From Coleofasciculus sp937127375 (GTDB lineage: Bacteria > Cyanobacteriota > Cyanobacteriia > Cyanobacteriales > Coleofasciculaceae), in NCBI GenBank assembly GCA_040218875.1, contig JAVJQP010000153.1: a stretch of DNA of 64,000 nt; one strand, given 5' to 3'. Positions within the stretch are counted from its first letter, which is position 1, and every line of letters begins with the position of its first letter. The translations under genes and the position numbers were made by a program. Shown here piece by piece: positions 8,232-15,540 of this stretch. The notes under the pieces are model-generated. The model ran no database searches and was not told the origin of the DNA. It saw nothing but the letters and a program-made list of their open reading frames with translations.

Positions 8232-8702
8232 TTACTCAACAGTAATAAACTCGAACAAGTCGTAAGAGTCACCTCGAAGGACTGATTTTGTTTGTGAACC
8301 CTTTAATTTGTGCTGAAGCAGTTCGGTTAAGACGCCCCAAACTAAACCGAGGGTAAAAGTACATTTGGGAGGTTCTTCATCAGTTCCGCCGATCGCGCAG
8401 AGGGTTTCAGTGGTATAAACCTTGACAGTGTCGCCCTCTTGCGTAATCTTGTCGATGATACACAAACGAGCGCCCTCTTCACCCAAAACTTCGGCGATTT
8501 GCTTGGTTGCATCTTCCAAGTTTTGGGTCGTCCCTTTGAACCCTAACTTTCCCGCTAGTTCTTGCCCATGCTTACGACCAGCAGCAGTCAGAGCAACGGC
8601 TGTCGCTTTTTCACCTAAGGCATCGCTCATCCCTTCAACCAGCGCCCGGAAGGATTCAATACTGCTGAATTGTCCTAATTGATCCCGCTTGAGCTCTAAC
8701 AC
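8232..8702 (-). CDS. V4R-domain protein, subtype B (copy 1)
   Basis: A 156-residue V4R-like protein. The GTG at 8702 is the start, with AAGGAG seven bases upstream; the copy at 10318-10788 uses the same codon and site. It has ATAVALTAAGRKHGQELAGKL, GARLCIIDKITQEGD and KCTFTLGLVWGVLTELLQHK. Compared with subtype A it starts MLELKRD instead of MAIAQNEL, and lacks the GAIQGFLEAF form of the last helix. Cysteines remain in TLCAIGG and KCTF; the terminal pair is lost in KSVLRGDSYDLFEF. It is paired with Roadblock paralog 5. Function is inferred as a small-ligand-binding or TRAPP-like scaffold protein in the Roadblock/GTPase array. Confidence 0.75.
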   Translation of the reverse strand: MLELKRDQLGQFSSIESFRALVEGMSDALGEKATAVALTAAGRKHGQELAGKLGFKGTTQNLEDATKQIAEVLGEEGARLCIIDKITQEGDTVKVYTTETLCAIGGTDEEPPKCTFTLGLVWGVLTELLQHKLKGSQTKSVLRGDSYDLFEFITVE

Positions 8703-9825
8703 GTTTACTCCTTATTCTTGACAACATATAGTTAGAACACTTTATCAACCAAAAAAGTGTTTAGCAAGGCAATTATGGTGAGTTAGACTCCTCTTGTTTT
8801 GAGAATTTATTTTTGTTAAATAAATTCTTTTTTAATAGATGTCTAACTCGTTTAATATATATTGTCCTGCTGTTTCTAAAAATACTATACATATTTGATT
8901 GGTGAAATCCGGAAAATATATTTTTTTTGCTGCCCATCTAGACATTGATATTGCTGTAATTTATAATTAATATAGTCCCAATTATGTTTGAAAAATTCCT
9001 TTTAAAAAGAGTTTTAATTTAAAATATAAACAAATATAAAAATGCAGACCTCATAGTTGCGTAAAAATAGAGTACTCGTTAATAAAGCTGTATCAACAAT
9101 TCTGTGAAACTTAGTTGGTACATACATTATTAACCTGCAAGTCCCTAATAAAAATCGGGCAAGATGCTTGCACTAAGAATTATGAACTGGCAACTTTAGT
9201 ATGCACCCCAGCTCCCAGACGCGCCATGGCATGTCTGGAACATGGCTTTCATTCAGGTTCAGTTGGCATCCATGCTCTTGCCCCCGTCCCTCTGCACCTC
9301 TTACCTAAAACGTTTCGCTCTACTGAGATTCTCTTCCTGTTCGATTATATTATATGCAAGACATTTGGCAAGTCTTGACACTGACTCAACCCATAGAAGC
9401 TAATAAGTAAGCTATACTATAGACATGTGTTAAAAAGGATAACACAACTCTCTATTTTTCTCTGGATCATGGAATTTAGCCTCGAAAACTTGACACCATG
9501 TTTCAGATTTGCTAAGGAGAATCCATTCAAAAAAGAATAGTCCTAAGACTCATTAAAATCTGTTGATTAGAGGAAATCAACCATCAGGGCAAAAACTGAG
9601 ACAATCCTAATAATTTTGAGTGTCTTCAGCAATACAGCCCAGGATTTGTAGAAAAACTAGCTAGTGCAGCGCACTTGAATTTAGCCAATACCTCTGAGTT
9701 CAGCGTCGCTACAGGTGTTCATTTTTCGGAAAACCCTGTAACCTGTATCCCACCTCATTACGTTATCAGCCTTTGGCATCGAACTCAGGTTAATACAACG
9801 CCGCGATTCAGCGGTAAGGTGAATT
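8703..9825. other. 1.1-kb intergenic region
   Basis: No gene is supported. Bases 8760-9060 are very AT-rich, probably the promoter region of the minus-strand V4R gene at 8702. At 9215-9238 CCAGAC...GTCTGG with a central GCCATGGC is a degenerate relative of the GTAGAGACG palindromes. An 87-codon plus frame at 9115 lacks a ribosome binding site and family features. Confidence 0.5.
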
Positions 9826-10104
9826 ATGTTTGAATTAATTGTGCAAAACGAGATTGTCGGGGAAATCGTGTTTACCATCGCTCCCGATGGGTTTGGTGTT
9901 ATTAATCTCATCGAAGTTAAGCCTAACTGTCGAGGTAAAGGATTCGGAAATCAGCTTTTAAACGAAGCCATCGCTCAACTTAAATGCCAAGGCGTTAAAG
10001 GAATACGTCTGACTCCGATCAAAACGAAGACTCCTTTTATCGTAGATTGGTACAAAAAGAAAGGATTTGTTTTAAACAGAGACAGGATGCTTTTAACGTT
10101 TTAA
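9826..10104 (+). CDS. GNAT-family N-acetyltransferase
   Basis: A 92-residue short GNAT acetyltransferase. The acetyl-CoA binding motif A is visible as VKPNCRGKGFGNQLLNEAI near residues 32-50 (R-G-K-G-F-G), and the C-terminal motif reads FIVDWYKKKGFVLNR. It is shorter than typical 140-160-residue members and begins at strand beta-2, so part of the acceptor-binding half is missing. It may be a minimal member or an N-terminally reduced one. It is the only plus-strand gene inside the minus-strand Roadblock/V4R array, which suggests insertion into it. A 10-bp GGGCGCAA hairpin at 10125-10148 follows the stop. Substrate cannot be inferred. Confidence 0.8.
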   Translation: MFELIVQNEIVGEIVFTIAPDGFGVINLIEVKPNCRGKGFGNQLLNEAIAQLKCQGVKGIRLTPIKTKTPFIVDWYKKKGFVLNRDRMLLTF

Positions 10105-10124
10105 CGGGTAATACTGAGAGTTTA

Positions 10125-10148
10125 ATGGGCGCAAGGCTTTGCGCCCAT
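10125..10148 (+). terminator. Hairpin after the GNAT gene
   Basis: ATGGGCGCAA (10125-10134) pairs with TTGCGCCCAT (10139-10148), a 10-bp stem with a 4-nt loop, 20 bases past the stop codon. The T-run after it is weak, so termination is likely but not certain. Confidence 0.6.
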
Positions 10149-10224
10149 TCGGTTTCTGGGTGTGAGGCTAATCTCTTCAATTAGGTGTGCCATGCCACTA
10201 CTCTCCTACCTACCCATAACTAAT

Positions 10225-10252
10225 ATAGAGACGTAGCATGCTACGTCTCTAC
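10225..10252. repeat. GTAGAGACG-family palindrome
   Basis: A perfect 26-bp palindrome (10226-10251) centred on GCATGC, starting TAGAGACGTAGC. Related copies are at 27365-27392, 49498-49521, 49540-49563 and 52915-52940, with degenerate ones near 4328 and 9215. Confidence 0.85.
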
Positions 10253-10317
10253 AAATAGCGGCTTTTATCCATTTAGAACTCTCCTGGAAGAGAATAAAAA
10301 GCCGCCCTCTTCACAGA

Positions 10318-10788
10318 TTAAGTGAGTACAGTAAACTCAAACAAGTCGTAACTATCACCCCGGAGTACAGATTCCGTTTGAGTTGCCTTCAGTTTCGATT
10401 GAAGTAGTTCCCCTAAGACTCCCCAAACTAGACCGAGTGTAAAAGTACACTTGGGAGGAGTTTCCTCCGTTCCACCGATAGCACAGAGGGTTTCTAAGGT
10501 GTAGACTTTGATCGAATCACCGTCCCGAACAATCCGATCAATGATGCAAAGGCGAGAACCTTTTTCTCCCAAAAGTTCCGTAATTTGTTTGGCAGCCTCA
10601 TCTAAGTCTTGTTCCGAACCTTTGAAGCCCAACTTTGCAGCAACTTCCTTACCGTGCTTCCGACCCGCAGAGGTCAGTGCTACGGCTGTAGCCTTGTCTC
10701 CTAAAGCGTCTGTCATGCCTTCCACAATCGCTCGGAAGGATTCAATGCTGCTTAGTTGTCCTAGTTTATCGCGTTTTAGTTCTAACAC
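10318..10788 (-). CDS. V4R-domain protein, subtype B (copy 2)
   Basis: A 156-residue V4R-like protein, a close paralog of the one at 8232-8702 with the same GTG start (10788) and AAGGAG site. It has ATAVALTSAGRKHGKEVAAKL, GSRLCIIDRIVRDGD and KCTFTLGLVWGVLGELLQSK. It is the first gene of the array in the direction of transcription and the only V4R copy without an adjacent Roadblock gene; the GNAT gene lies downstream instead. An inverted repeat (GCGGCTTTTAT at 10258-10268 with ATAAAAAGCCGC at 10294-10305) sits just after its stop and may end transcription. Role as for the other V4R proteins. Confidence 0.75.
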   Translation of the reverse strand: MLELKRDKLGQLSSIESFRAIVEGMTDALGDKATAVALTSAGRKHGKEVAAKLGFKGSEQDLDEAAKQITELLGEKGSRLCIIDRIVRDGDSIKVYTLETLCAIGGTEETPPKCTFTLGLVWGVLGELLQSKLKATQTESVLRGDSYDLFEFTVLT

Positions 10789-11133
10789 ATTTGCTCCTTA
10801 CTTTTAGGATAGATTAATGAGATGTGTTCTTCATTTATCTAGGTGTTTAGTTATACAGAAGTAATTCTATAAGTTTCTTAATGTTTAGGCATGATTAACA
10901 ACCAGGCTTCAACTAAAAAACTCTCAAGAGTTTACACTCATTTTTACATCTGTAATACTTTTAAACCATACTAAGCCTAGCTTAAAACTCCGGAAAAAGC
11001 CCAACTTTTTCTGGTTCTATCAATCAAAAAAATTAAACGAAATATTGTTAGGTGAAAAATAATAAAAATTGAATAATTCGTTTCCCCGGAAATTTTCCAA
11101 AATATATCAACTCTAACAAATAAGGTTCAAGTT
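10789..11133. other. AT-rich promoter-containing region
   Basis: No gene. This 345-bp AT-rich stretch lies upstream of the first V4R gene (10788) and downstream of the oxidoreductase gene that ends at 11134. It likely holds the array's leading promoter, but I cannot assign specific boxes. Confidence 0.4.
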
Positions 11134-12234
11134 TTAGGTCAGTGGGGTCGTTTGCGAATAAATTTGGATATTTCGACGTTGCATCGCTTGTATAAATAAC
11201 TCCGTTGCCAGCGCTTGTTCAACCGACCAAACACCAGGTTGACTGAGTTGACCTGCCAAGATAAACTGGGCAATGCTGCCTGTACCGGCACCAGCCGCTG
11301 CTGCCGTATTTTCATGCACCAAGGTTGAGATAACTGTGACAGGTTTGCCAGCCTGGTACCCTGTGACTTGGGCGCGAATGGCAATTCCAATGCCACTGAT
11401 GCGATCGCTAAATTGGGTCATGCGGTAGCTGAGTTGGGACAGATACTCGATATTTTTGGGTTTCCTTAACCAATCGGCGGGAAACAGATGGGCGGTGATC
11501 CAGGTGAGGTGGTTATAAATATCGGGAATTGAACCAAACTTGGTGATCACCGTTTTCACAGGGAAGGAATTGACAAGGGTAACGGTTTCTGGTACGTCGA
11601 ACCAGTAGATACCGACCTTGCCATAAGGTTGGGGGAAATGAACCGTTTCGCGATCGCTATAGGGTTTGACCTGACGCCACTGGTTATCAATCCACGCCTC
11701 AAAGGGGTCTGTTAACCCCAGAAACGTGGTTCGCATCACTGTGACGCCAGCGCCACCGGAACCGGCTACACCATAACTCAGGTGAATGGTTTCTGGCTGA
11801 TCTAGTTGTTCAACCGCCTGACGCACCATGCTATTGGAGATTCCCGGAAAAACCCCAGTATTGATAATCGCCGTGACACCTGCCGCCGCTGCTGCTTCGT
11901 GATCGGCGAAGGCTTTGTGAATAAAGGCGCGATTATCACTCACATCCAGATAATTTACGCCCATCTCAATGCAAGTTTTGAGAACCGAGGCGTCGCGATA
12001 GAGAAAAGGACCGGCACAATGGATAACCAGATTATGAGACGCGATCGCACGCCTCAACCCATCCTGATCTGCTAAATCTAGACTGAGACACTGCACCTGT
12101 GGCGAAAATGCTGTCTCTGATGTCCTGTGACGCCCTGTAATCGTAATTTGTGCTTGGGTATGGGCAATGAGATCTTGCATAACATTGCTGCCGATACGTC
12201 CTCGTCCTCCCAGAATCAAAACTTGGTCTGTCAT
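11134..12234 (-). CDS. Saccharopine dehydrogenase-like NAD(P)-dependent oxidoreductase
   Basis: A 366-residue protein with an N-terminal Rossmann fold (VLILGGRGRIGSNVM, residues 4-18) and a saccharopine-dehydrogenase-like architecture. LVIHCAGPFLYRDASVLKTC near residues 69-88 and GVNYLDVSDNR near 92-102 are the family segments, followed by GVFPGISNSM. The catalytic domain differs from true lysine-pathway enzymes, and many cyanobacterial homologs are uncharacterised trans-acting reductases. The ATG at 12234 is the natural start. It stands alone: the upstream 540 bp has no gene. Substrate unknown; it is not assignable to lysine metabolism from sequence alone. Confidence 0.8.
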   Translation of the reverse strand: MTDQVLILGGRGRIGSNVMQDLIAHTQAQITITGRHRTSETAFSPQVQCLSLDLADQDGLRRAIASHNLVIHCAGPFLYRDASVLKTCIEMGVNYLDVSDNRAFIHKAFADHEAAAAAGVTAIINTGVFPGISNSMVRQAVEQLDQPETIHLSYGVAGSGGAGVTVMRTTFLGLTDPFEAWIDNQWRQVKPYSDRETVHFPQPYGKVGIYWFDVPETVTLVNSFPVKTVITKFGSIPDIYNHLTWITAHLFPADWLRKPKNIEYLSQLSYRMTQFSDRISGIGIAIRAQVTGYQAGKPVTVISTLVHENTAAAAGAGTGSIAQFILAGQLSQPGVWSVEQALATELFIQAMQRRNIQIYSQTTPLT

Positions 12235-12775
12235 TGCCCAACTTCGTAATGTTCTTACTGAAGCTTACCAAGTCCTTTCCGGTAAGAAGACCTTCACCTT
12301 TAGTGGCGGGATGAATTGCCAGAAAAGATGGTAGTATCTGTACATACCGTCGGGCGGACGGAAATTCACGCTTGAGGAGTACGGAGCATACCGTAGACAT
12401 GAGTGTATAAGACCACAGTCAGGGAAACAAACCTGAACGGCAATATTCAGCCCAAGAATCCCTCGCTTTAAGCCAAGGGAGCGTCAAAGTAAATGTGCTT
12501 ACCGAAAAAATCCGGATGGATACGGCTGGACTCGGTAAGGAGTGACGTATCTCCGCCCAAGTTGAGATACATTCCATCCCTGACCAATGCAGATAGCTGA
12601 TCCTGTGGAAAACAGAATGAAGTTACTCAAGAGAGATATCTCTATAATCTCTCCAGAGGATAAAAACTGCCTAAAAACGACACCTCTTCTCAGTTCAAAA
12701 ATTTGGCTGATTTGAATTGTCGCGGCTATACTGGCAAGGTCTGGATATTTCTGTAACGGCAGTCATAAGTAGTAT
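12235..12775. other. Intergenic region with possible IS200/IS605-type remnant
   Basis: No intact gene. Bases 12290-12320 (CCTTTAGTGGCGGGATGAAT) and 12453-12490 (AGAATCCCTCGC...AAGGGAGCGTCAA, hairpin TCCCT/AGGGA at 12459-12480) look like end sequences of cyanobacterial TnpB-type elements with the coding part missing. The assignment is from remembered pattern, not alignment. An AGAGATATCTCT palindrome lies near 12632-12643, upstream of the STAS gene. Confidence 0.35.
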
Positions 12776-13102
12776 ATGAGTCCTGTGGTTAAAGTTGTTC
12801 AACCCTCTGGTATCTTAGATGGCACAAAAGCCGGTCAATTTCGTCAAGAAATTAGCGACCTTGTGCAATCGAATGCCGACATCGTATTGATTGATTTTCA
12901 AGACGTTACCTTTATGGATAGTTCGGGCTTAGGGGCGCTGGTTCTTGCCCTTAAGACCGTTCGTGCTGCTGGGGGAAAGCTCTTTGTTTGCTCAGTCAAC
13001 GAACAGATCAAAATGTTATTTGAACTGACAAGCATGGATCGGGTGTTTGAAATCTTTCCCACACGAGAAGCGTTTGAGGAGGCTGTCTCTTCTAGTGCAT
13101 AA
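12776..13102 (+). CDS. STAS-domain anti-sigma factor antagonist
   Basis: A 108-residue single STAS domain of the SpoIIAA/RsbV type. The phosphorylation motif is in VTFMDSSGLGALVLALK, where the first Ser of DSSGLG is the expected phosphosite. These cytosolic proteins bind an RsbW-type kinase when unphosphorylated and so release its target. The module is completed nearby by the REC-PP2C phosphatase (13407-14546) and the RsbW-like kinase (14763-15206), giving a three-part partner switch. The ATG at 12776 has only a weak upstream purine stretch. A CCCGCCA/TGGCGGG hairpin at 13201-13228 follows. Confidence 0.92.
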   Translation: MSPVVKVVQPSGILDGTKAGQFRQEISDLVQSNADIVLIDFQDVTFMDSSGLGALVLALKTVRAAGGKLFVCSVNEQIKMLFELTSMDRVFEIFPTREAFEEAVSSSA

Positions 13103-13200
13103 TTCTCCGGGTTAGCCCAATTTGGCAAAGCCCAGTAAGAATCCCCGTGCTGAAGAGGGAGTGTTAAGCTCCTAAGTAACGGATCACCTTTTAGTAACAA

Positions 13201-13228
13201 CCCGCCAGGAATACCAATCCTTGGCGGG
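13201..13228 (+). terminator. Probable terminator of the STAS gene
   Basis: CCCGCCAGGA (13201-13210) pairs imperfectly with TCCTTGGCGGG (13218-13228), followed by CAACTCTTTTA. It lies about 100 bases past the STAS stop codon. Confidence 0.6.
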
Positions 13229-13357
13229 CAACTCTTTTATCCAAAAATGGGGTTTTATGGCTAATACCAAAATACCAAATTTTATTAAGTTGGGTACTTT
13301 TGCCCTCTGCCCTGTCCTGAAAGGGGGTAGTCAACCCAGATTAAGGACGGGAGGGAA

Positions 13358-13401
13358 TCCCCGACGTCAGCCGTTCCTTCGCCAGCTTAGGAAGTCGGGG
13401 A
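13358..13401 (-). terminator. CCCCGAC-family hairpin after the REC-PP2C gene
   Basis: TCCCCGAC (13358-13365) pairs with GTCGGGGA (13394-13401) around a 28-nt loop, six bases past the stop codon of the gene ending at 13407. Same family as 2631-2662 and 25691-25723. Confidence 0.5.
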
Positions 13402-13406
13402 ACCTA

Positions 13407-14546
13407 TCAATCAAAGTTAATTTCTAGCAAAGACAAATCATCATCGAAAAAGTCGTTGGGATTTAATATGTCAACGCCCTCTAAGATCGAGTTGAGATTA
13501 CACGAACTATCTATCCTACACTCACCCAAAAGTTTGACGAATGAGTCAAGTCCCCAGATATTACCATCGGGTTGGTGAATCTCGTAAATCCCATCGCTGA
13601 AAATGTAAAGGGAACTGGATTCGCTGACGTCGCAGCTATCATCAACATACTCAGCCTCAAGCAGCATACCCACAGGCAGTCCAGTTGTCTTCAAGAGATT
13701 GACCTCCAGACTAGACGATGGCTTACCCGAAAATAAGACAGCTGGTGGATGTCCAGCACTGGCATAAACAAGTTGACGCTTCGTCCGATTATAGACTCCA
13801 TACCAGATGGTAAAGTATTTATCGTTGCGTTCTGTCATCTGAAAGGTCTGGTTTAACCCTCGCAGAACGTCGCTGGGTTGGTAATAGTCAATATTCGGCA
13901 GGGTGCGTGCTCTCAACAGATTTAACACCGACAGCGTTGGCAAAGCTGCTCTCAAGCCATGTCCAGCCGTATCTAACAGATAAATTGCCAGGTGTTCTGA
14001 ATCCAACCAGTAGTAATCGAAGCCATCACCTCCTAATTGCCGAGATGGAATGAATCGAGAGTCAATAGTCACAGGCGGTTCGGTCATCTGGTCTGGCAGA
14101 ATGGAACGGACGTACTCCGCTGCTTCTGCGAGTTCCATTTCCAGCAAATGTTTTTGGTGCTGCAAATCGCGGCTGAGTTCATGCAGTCTCAAGCCGGAAC
14201 GTACTCGCGCCTGCAACTCAGCGATTTCGATTGGCTTACAGATAAAGTCATCCGCCCCAGCATCCAGTCCCTTGACGCGATCCCCAACGGAACCGAGAGA
14301 GGTCAGCAGAATGAACATAGTGGTTGATAGTGCTGGGGTTGCCTTAATTTGACGACAGACTTCTAGTCCGTTCATCCTTGGCATAATCCAATCACAAATG
14401 ACCAAAGCCGGACGCAACTGCTGCACAAGTTCAAGACCCTCTTCGCCGTTACTAGCGATGGTGACGTCATAACCTTGGTTATGAAGCGTCCGTTTCAGCA
14501 GTATTTGAATGGCAGGGTCGTCATCAATAATTAGAATTTGGGTCAT
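13407..14546 (-). CDS. Response regulator fused to PP2C-type (SpoIIE/RsbU) phosphatase
   Basis: A 379-residue protein. Residues 1-120 are a REC receiver domain with ILIIDDDPA, the phospho-acceptor Asp in LVICDWIMPRMNG, and the switch Lys in FICKPIE. A short helical linker (HELSRDLQHQKHLLEMELAEA) follows, then a SpoIIE/RsbU PP2C phosphatase with GGDGFDYYWLD, LLDTAGHGLRAALPTLSV, YASAGHPPAVL and SDGIYEIHQPDG. These are the metal-binding Asp motifs. It should dephosphorylate the STAS protein in response to a histidine kinase signal. The start is ATG 14546; a TTG nine codons upstream has no ribosome binding site. It is divergent from the RsbW-like gene. Confidence 0.92.
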   Translation of the reverse strand: MTQILIIDDDPAIQILLKRTLHNQGYDVTIASNGEEGLELVQQLRPALVICDWIMPRMNGLEVCRQIKATPALSTTMFILLTSLGSVGDRVKGLDAGADDFICKPIEIAELQARVRSGLRLHELSRDLQHQKHLLEMELAEAAEYVRSILPDQMTEPPVTIDSRFIPSRQLGGDGFDYYWLDSEHLAIYLLDTAGHGLRAALPTLSVLNLLRARTLPNIDYYQPSDVLRGLNQTFQMTERNDKYFTIWYGVYNRTKRQLVYASAGHPPAVLFSGKPSSSLEVNLLKTTGLPVGMLLEAEYVDDSCDVSESSSLYIFSDGIYEIHQPDGNIWGLDSFVKLLGECRIDSSCNLNSILEGVDILNPNDFFDDDLSLLEINFD

Positions 14547-14762
14547 GGCATCGAGATAATACAAGTCACTCAAGGAGATTGCAGATGCACGCGCTTACAA
14601 CAAGAAGGAAGACTCGATGAAGCTATGGGTACTTTCATGAGAAAGTGATAAAGATCGCAAGGTCAGTGAATAAATGGTAGAGCAAGGGATAAATCTAGGG
14701 TAGACTGGATTTTTTCACAGGGAGTATCTGTTCATTTTAATTCTGGATTTGATGTCGTTGAT

Positions 14763-15206
14763 GTGAAAGGCTTTGAGCAGTTGAGAGAGCTTCAAACATT
14801 TAGCAAGCAATTTCCTTCCGACCTGAATGCGTTAGACCAGGTTTTATCGTGGTTTGGGGAGCTTCACCCCTCCTCAATCGAAACAAAAGTCTGGTTACAG
14901 TGCAAACTAGCGCTTGCGGAAGGATACACTAACGCGGTGAAATATGCCCAGAAAGACCTGCCACCCAGTGTTTCCATTGAGGTTGAGGTAATTCTGGGGC
15001 AATCCCCCCAACGCCTAGAGATACGGGTCTGGGACTGTGGAGCGCCTTTTGATTTTGAACGGCGGCTCCGAACTCCGCCGTCCTTGCCTGCTGATCAGGC
15101 GGAAGGAGGGCGAGGATTGGCTATTATGCAAAAAATTGCCGATAAGCTCAGTTATACACGCATGGATGATAACCGCAACTGTTTGACGATTGTTAAATTT
15201 TATTAA
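14763..15206 (+). CDS. RsbW-like anti-sigma factor / serine kinase (HATPase_c)
   Basis: A 147-residue GHKL ATPase of the RsbW/SpoIIAB type, a serine kinase acting on STAS antagonists. The N box is LALAEGYTNAVKYA (residues ~58-71), the G1 box VWDCGAPFDF (~95-104), and the G2 region EGGRGLAIMQKIAD (~118-131). The start is taken as the GTG at 14763, since no in-frame ATG or clear Shine-Dalgarno lies nearby. It is transcribed away from the REC-PP2C gene over a 216-bp shared region. With the STAS and phosphatase genes it forms a complete partner-switching circuit. No sigma factor gene is in the window, so the output target is unknown. Confidence 0.9.
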   Translation: MKGFEQLRELQTFSKQFPSDLNALDQVLSWFGELHPSSIETKVWLQCKLALAEGYTNAVKYAQKDLPPSVSIEVEVILGQSPQRLEIRVWDCGAPFDFERRLRTPPSLPADQAEGGRGLAIMQKIADKLSYTRMDDNRNCLTIVKFY

Positions 15207-15297
15207 AAATCCCAGCCGCCCGGTGTCGGGAAGCAGGGGAACGGGGGCTGAGGTGCATGGGTGCATATTTCAATTGATCGGCTTTCCGATAAGCGAA

Positions 15298-15320
15298 AAC
15301 CCAGCTTCTCAAGCTGGGTT
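15298..15320 (-). terminator. Intrinsic terminator of the 47-residue ORF
   Basis: AACCCAGCTT (15298-15307) pairs perfectly with AAGCTGGGTT (15311-15320). On the minus strand the stem is followed by GGGTTTTCGC. It lies 77 bases past the stop codon at 15397. Confidence 0.65.
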
Positions 15321-15396
15321 ACTGTTTCGGCTGTACCTTCAATCTAGCTTGATGCTTACTAGAATTCAGCGGCTTACCTGGTGATGTTATCACCAT

Positions 15397-15540
15397 TTAG
15401 CGACCGCTGCCGCGATTGTCATCGTTGCCCTTAACATCAAACGTAAGACGCTTGGCTGATTGATTGGACAAAATGGCTACGCTTTCACGTTCTCCCCTAA
15501 AATAGGATGCTGGTGAAAACTTGCTCATGTTGTTGCACAT
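15397..15540 (-). CDS. Small hypothetical protein (47 residues)
   Basis: A short minus-strand frame starting at ATG 15540, with GGAG 11 bases upstream, or at ATG 15528. It encodes a 47-residue polar protein containing SPASYFRGERESVAILSN, SAKRLTFDVKG and the C-terminus NDDNRGSGR. It looks coding because it has a ribosome binding site, a balanced amino-acid composition, an RLTFDVKG strand-like segment and an intrinsic terminator just downstream (15298-15320). I do not recognise a family. It would be missed by an ORF cut-off of 60 codons. It may be an independent small gene or an adaptor next to the partner-switch genes. Confidence 0.5.
   Translation of the reverse strand: MCNNMSKFSPASYFRGERESVAILSNQSAKRLTFDVKGNDDNRGSGR

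Larger units (their letters stand above)
13103..13406. other. Intergenic region with hairpins
   Basis: No gene. It contains AGAATCCCCGTGCTGA...GGGAGTGTTAA at 13138-13171, resembling the element-end motif at 12453-12490, then the hairpin at 13201-13228 and the CCCCGAC-family hairpin at 13358-13401. Confidence 0.5.

Noticed and set aside
9115..9378. Plus-strand 87-codon frame
   Set aside because: No Shine-Dalgarno sequence, no family resemblance, and it runs through a palindromic repeat at 9215-9238.
355..10788. Classical Myxococcus-type mglAB operon
   Set aside because: There is one GTPase but five Roadblock genes and four V4R genes, the GTPase G3 motif differs, and intergenic gaps are large. 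It is related in parts but not that operon.
11134..12234. True saccharopine dehydrogenase of lysine metabolism
   Set aside because: Only the Rossmann fold and general architecture match; cyanobacteria make lysine by the diaminopimelate route, so the specific name is not warranted.
12032..12400. Minus-strand 122-codon frame
   Set aside because: Overlaps the oxidoreductase gene in another frame and crosses the suspected element remnant; composition is not protein-like.
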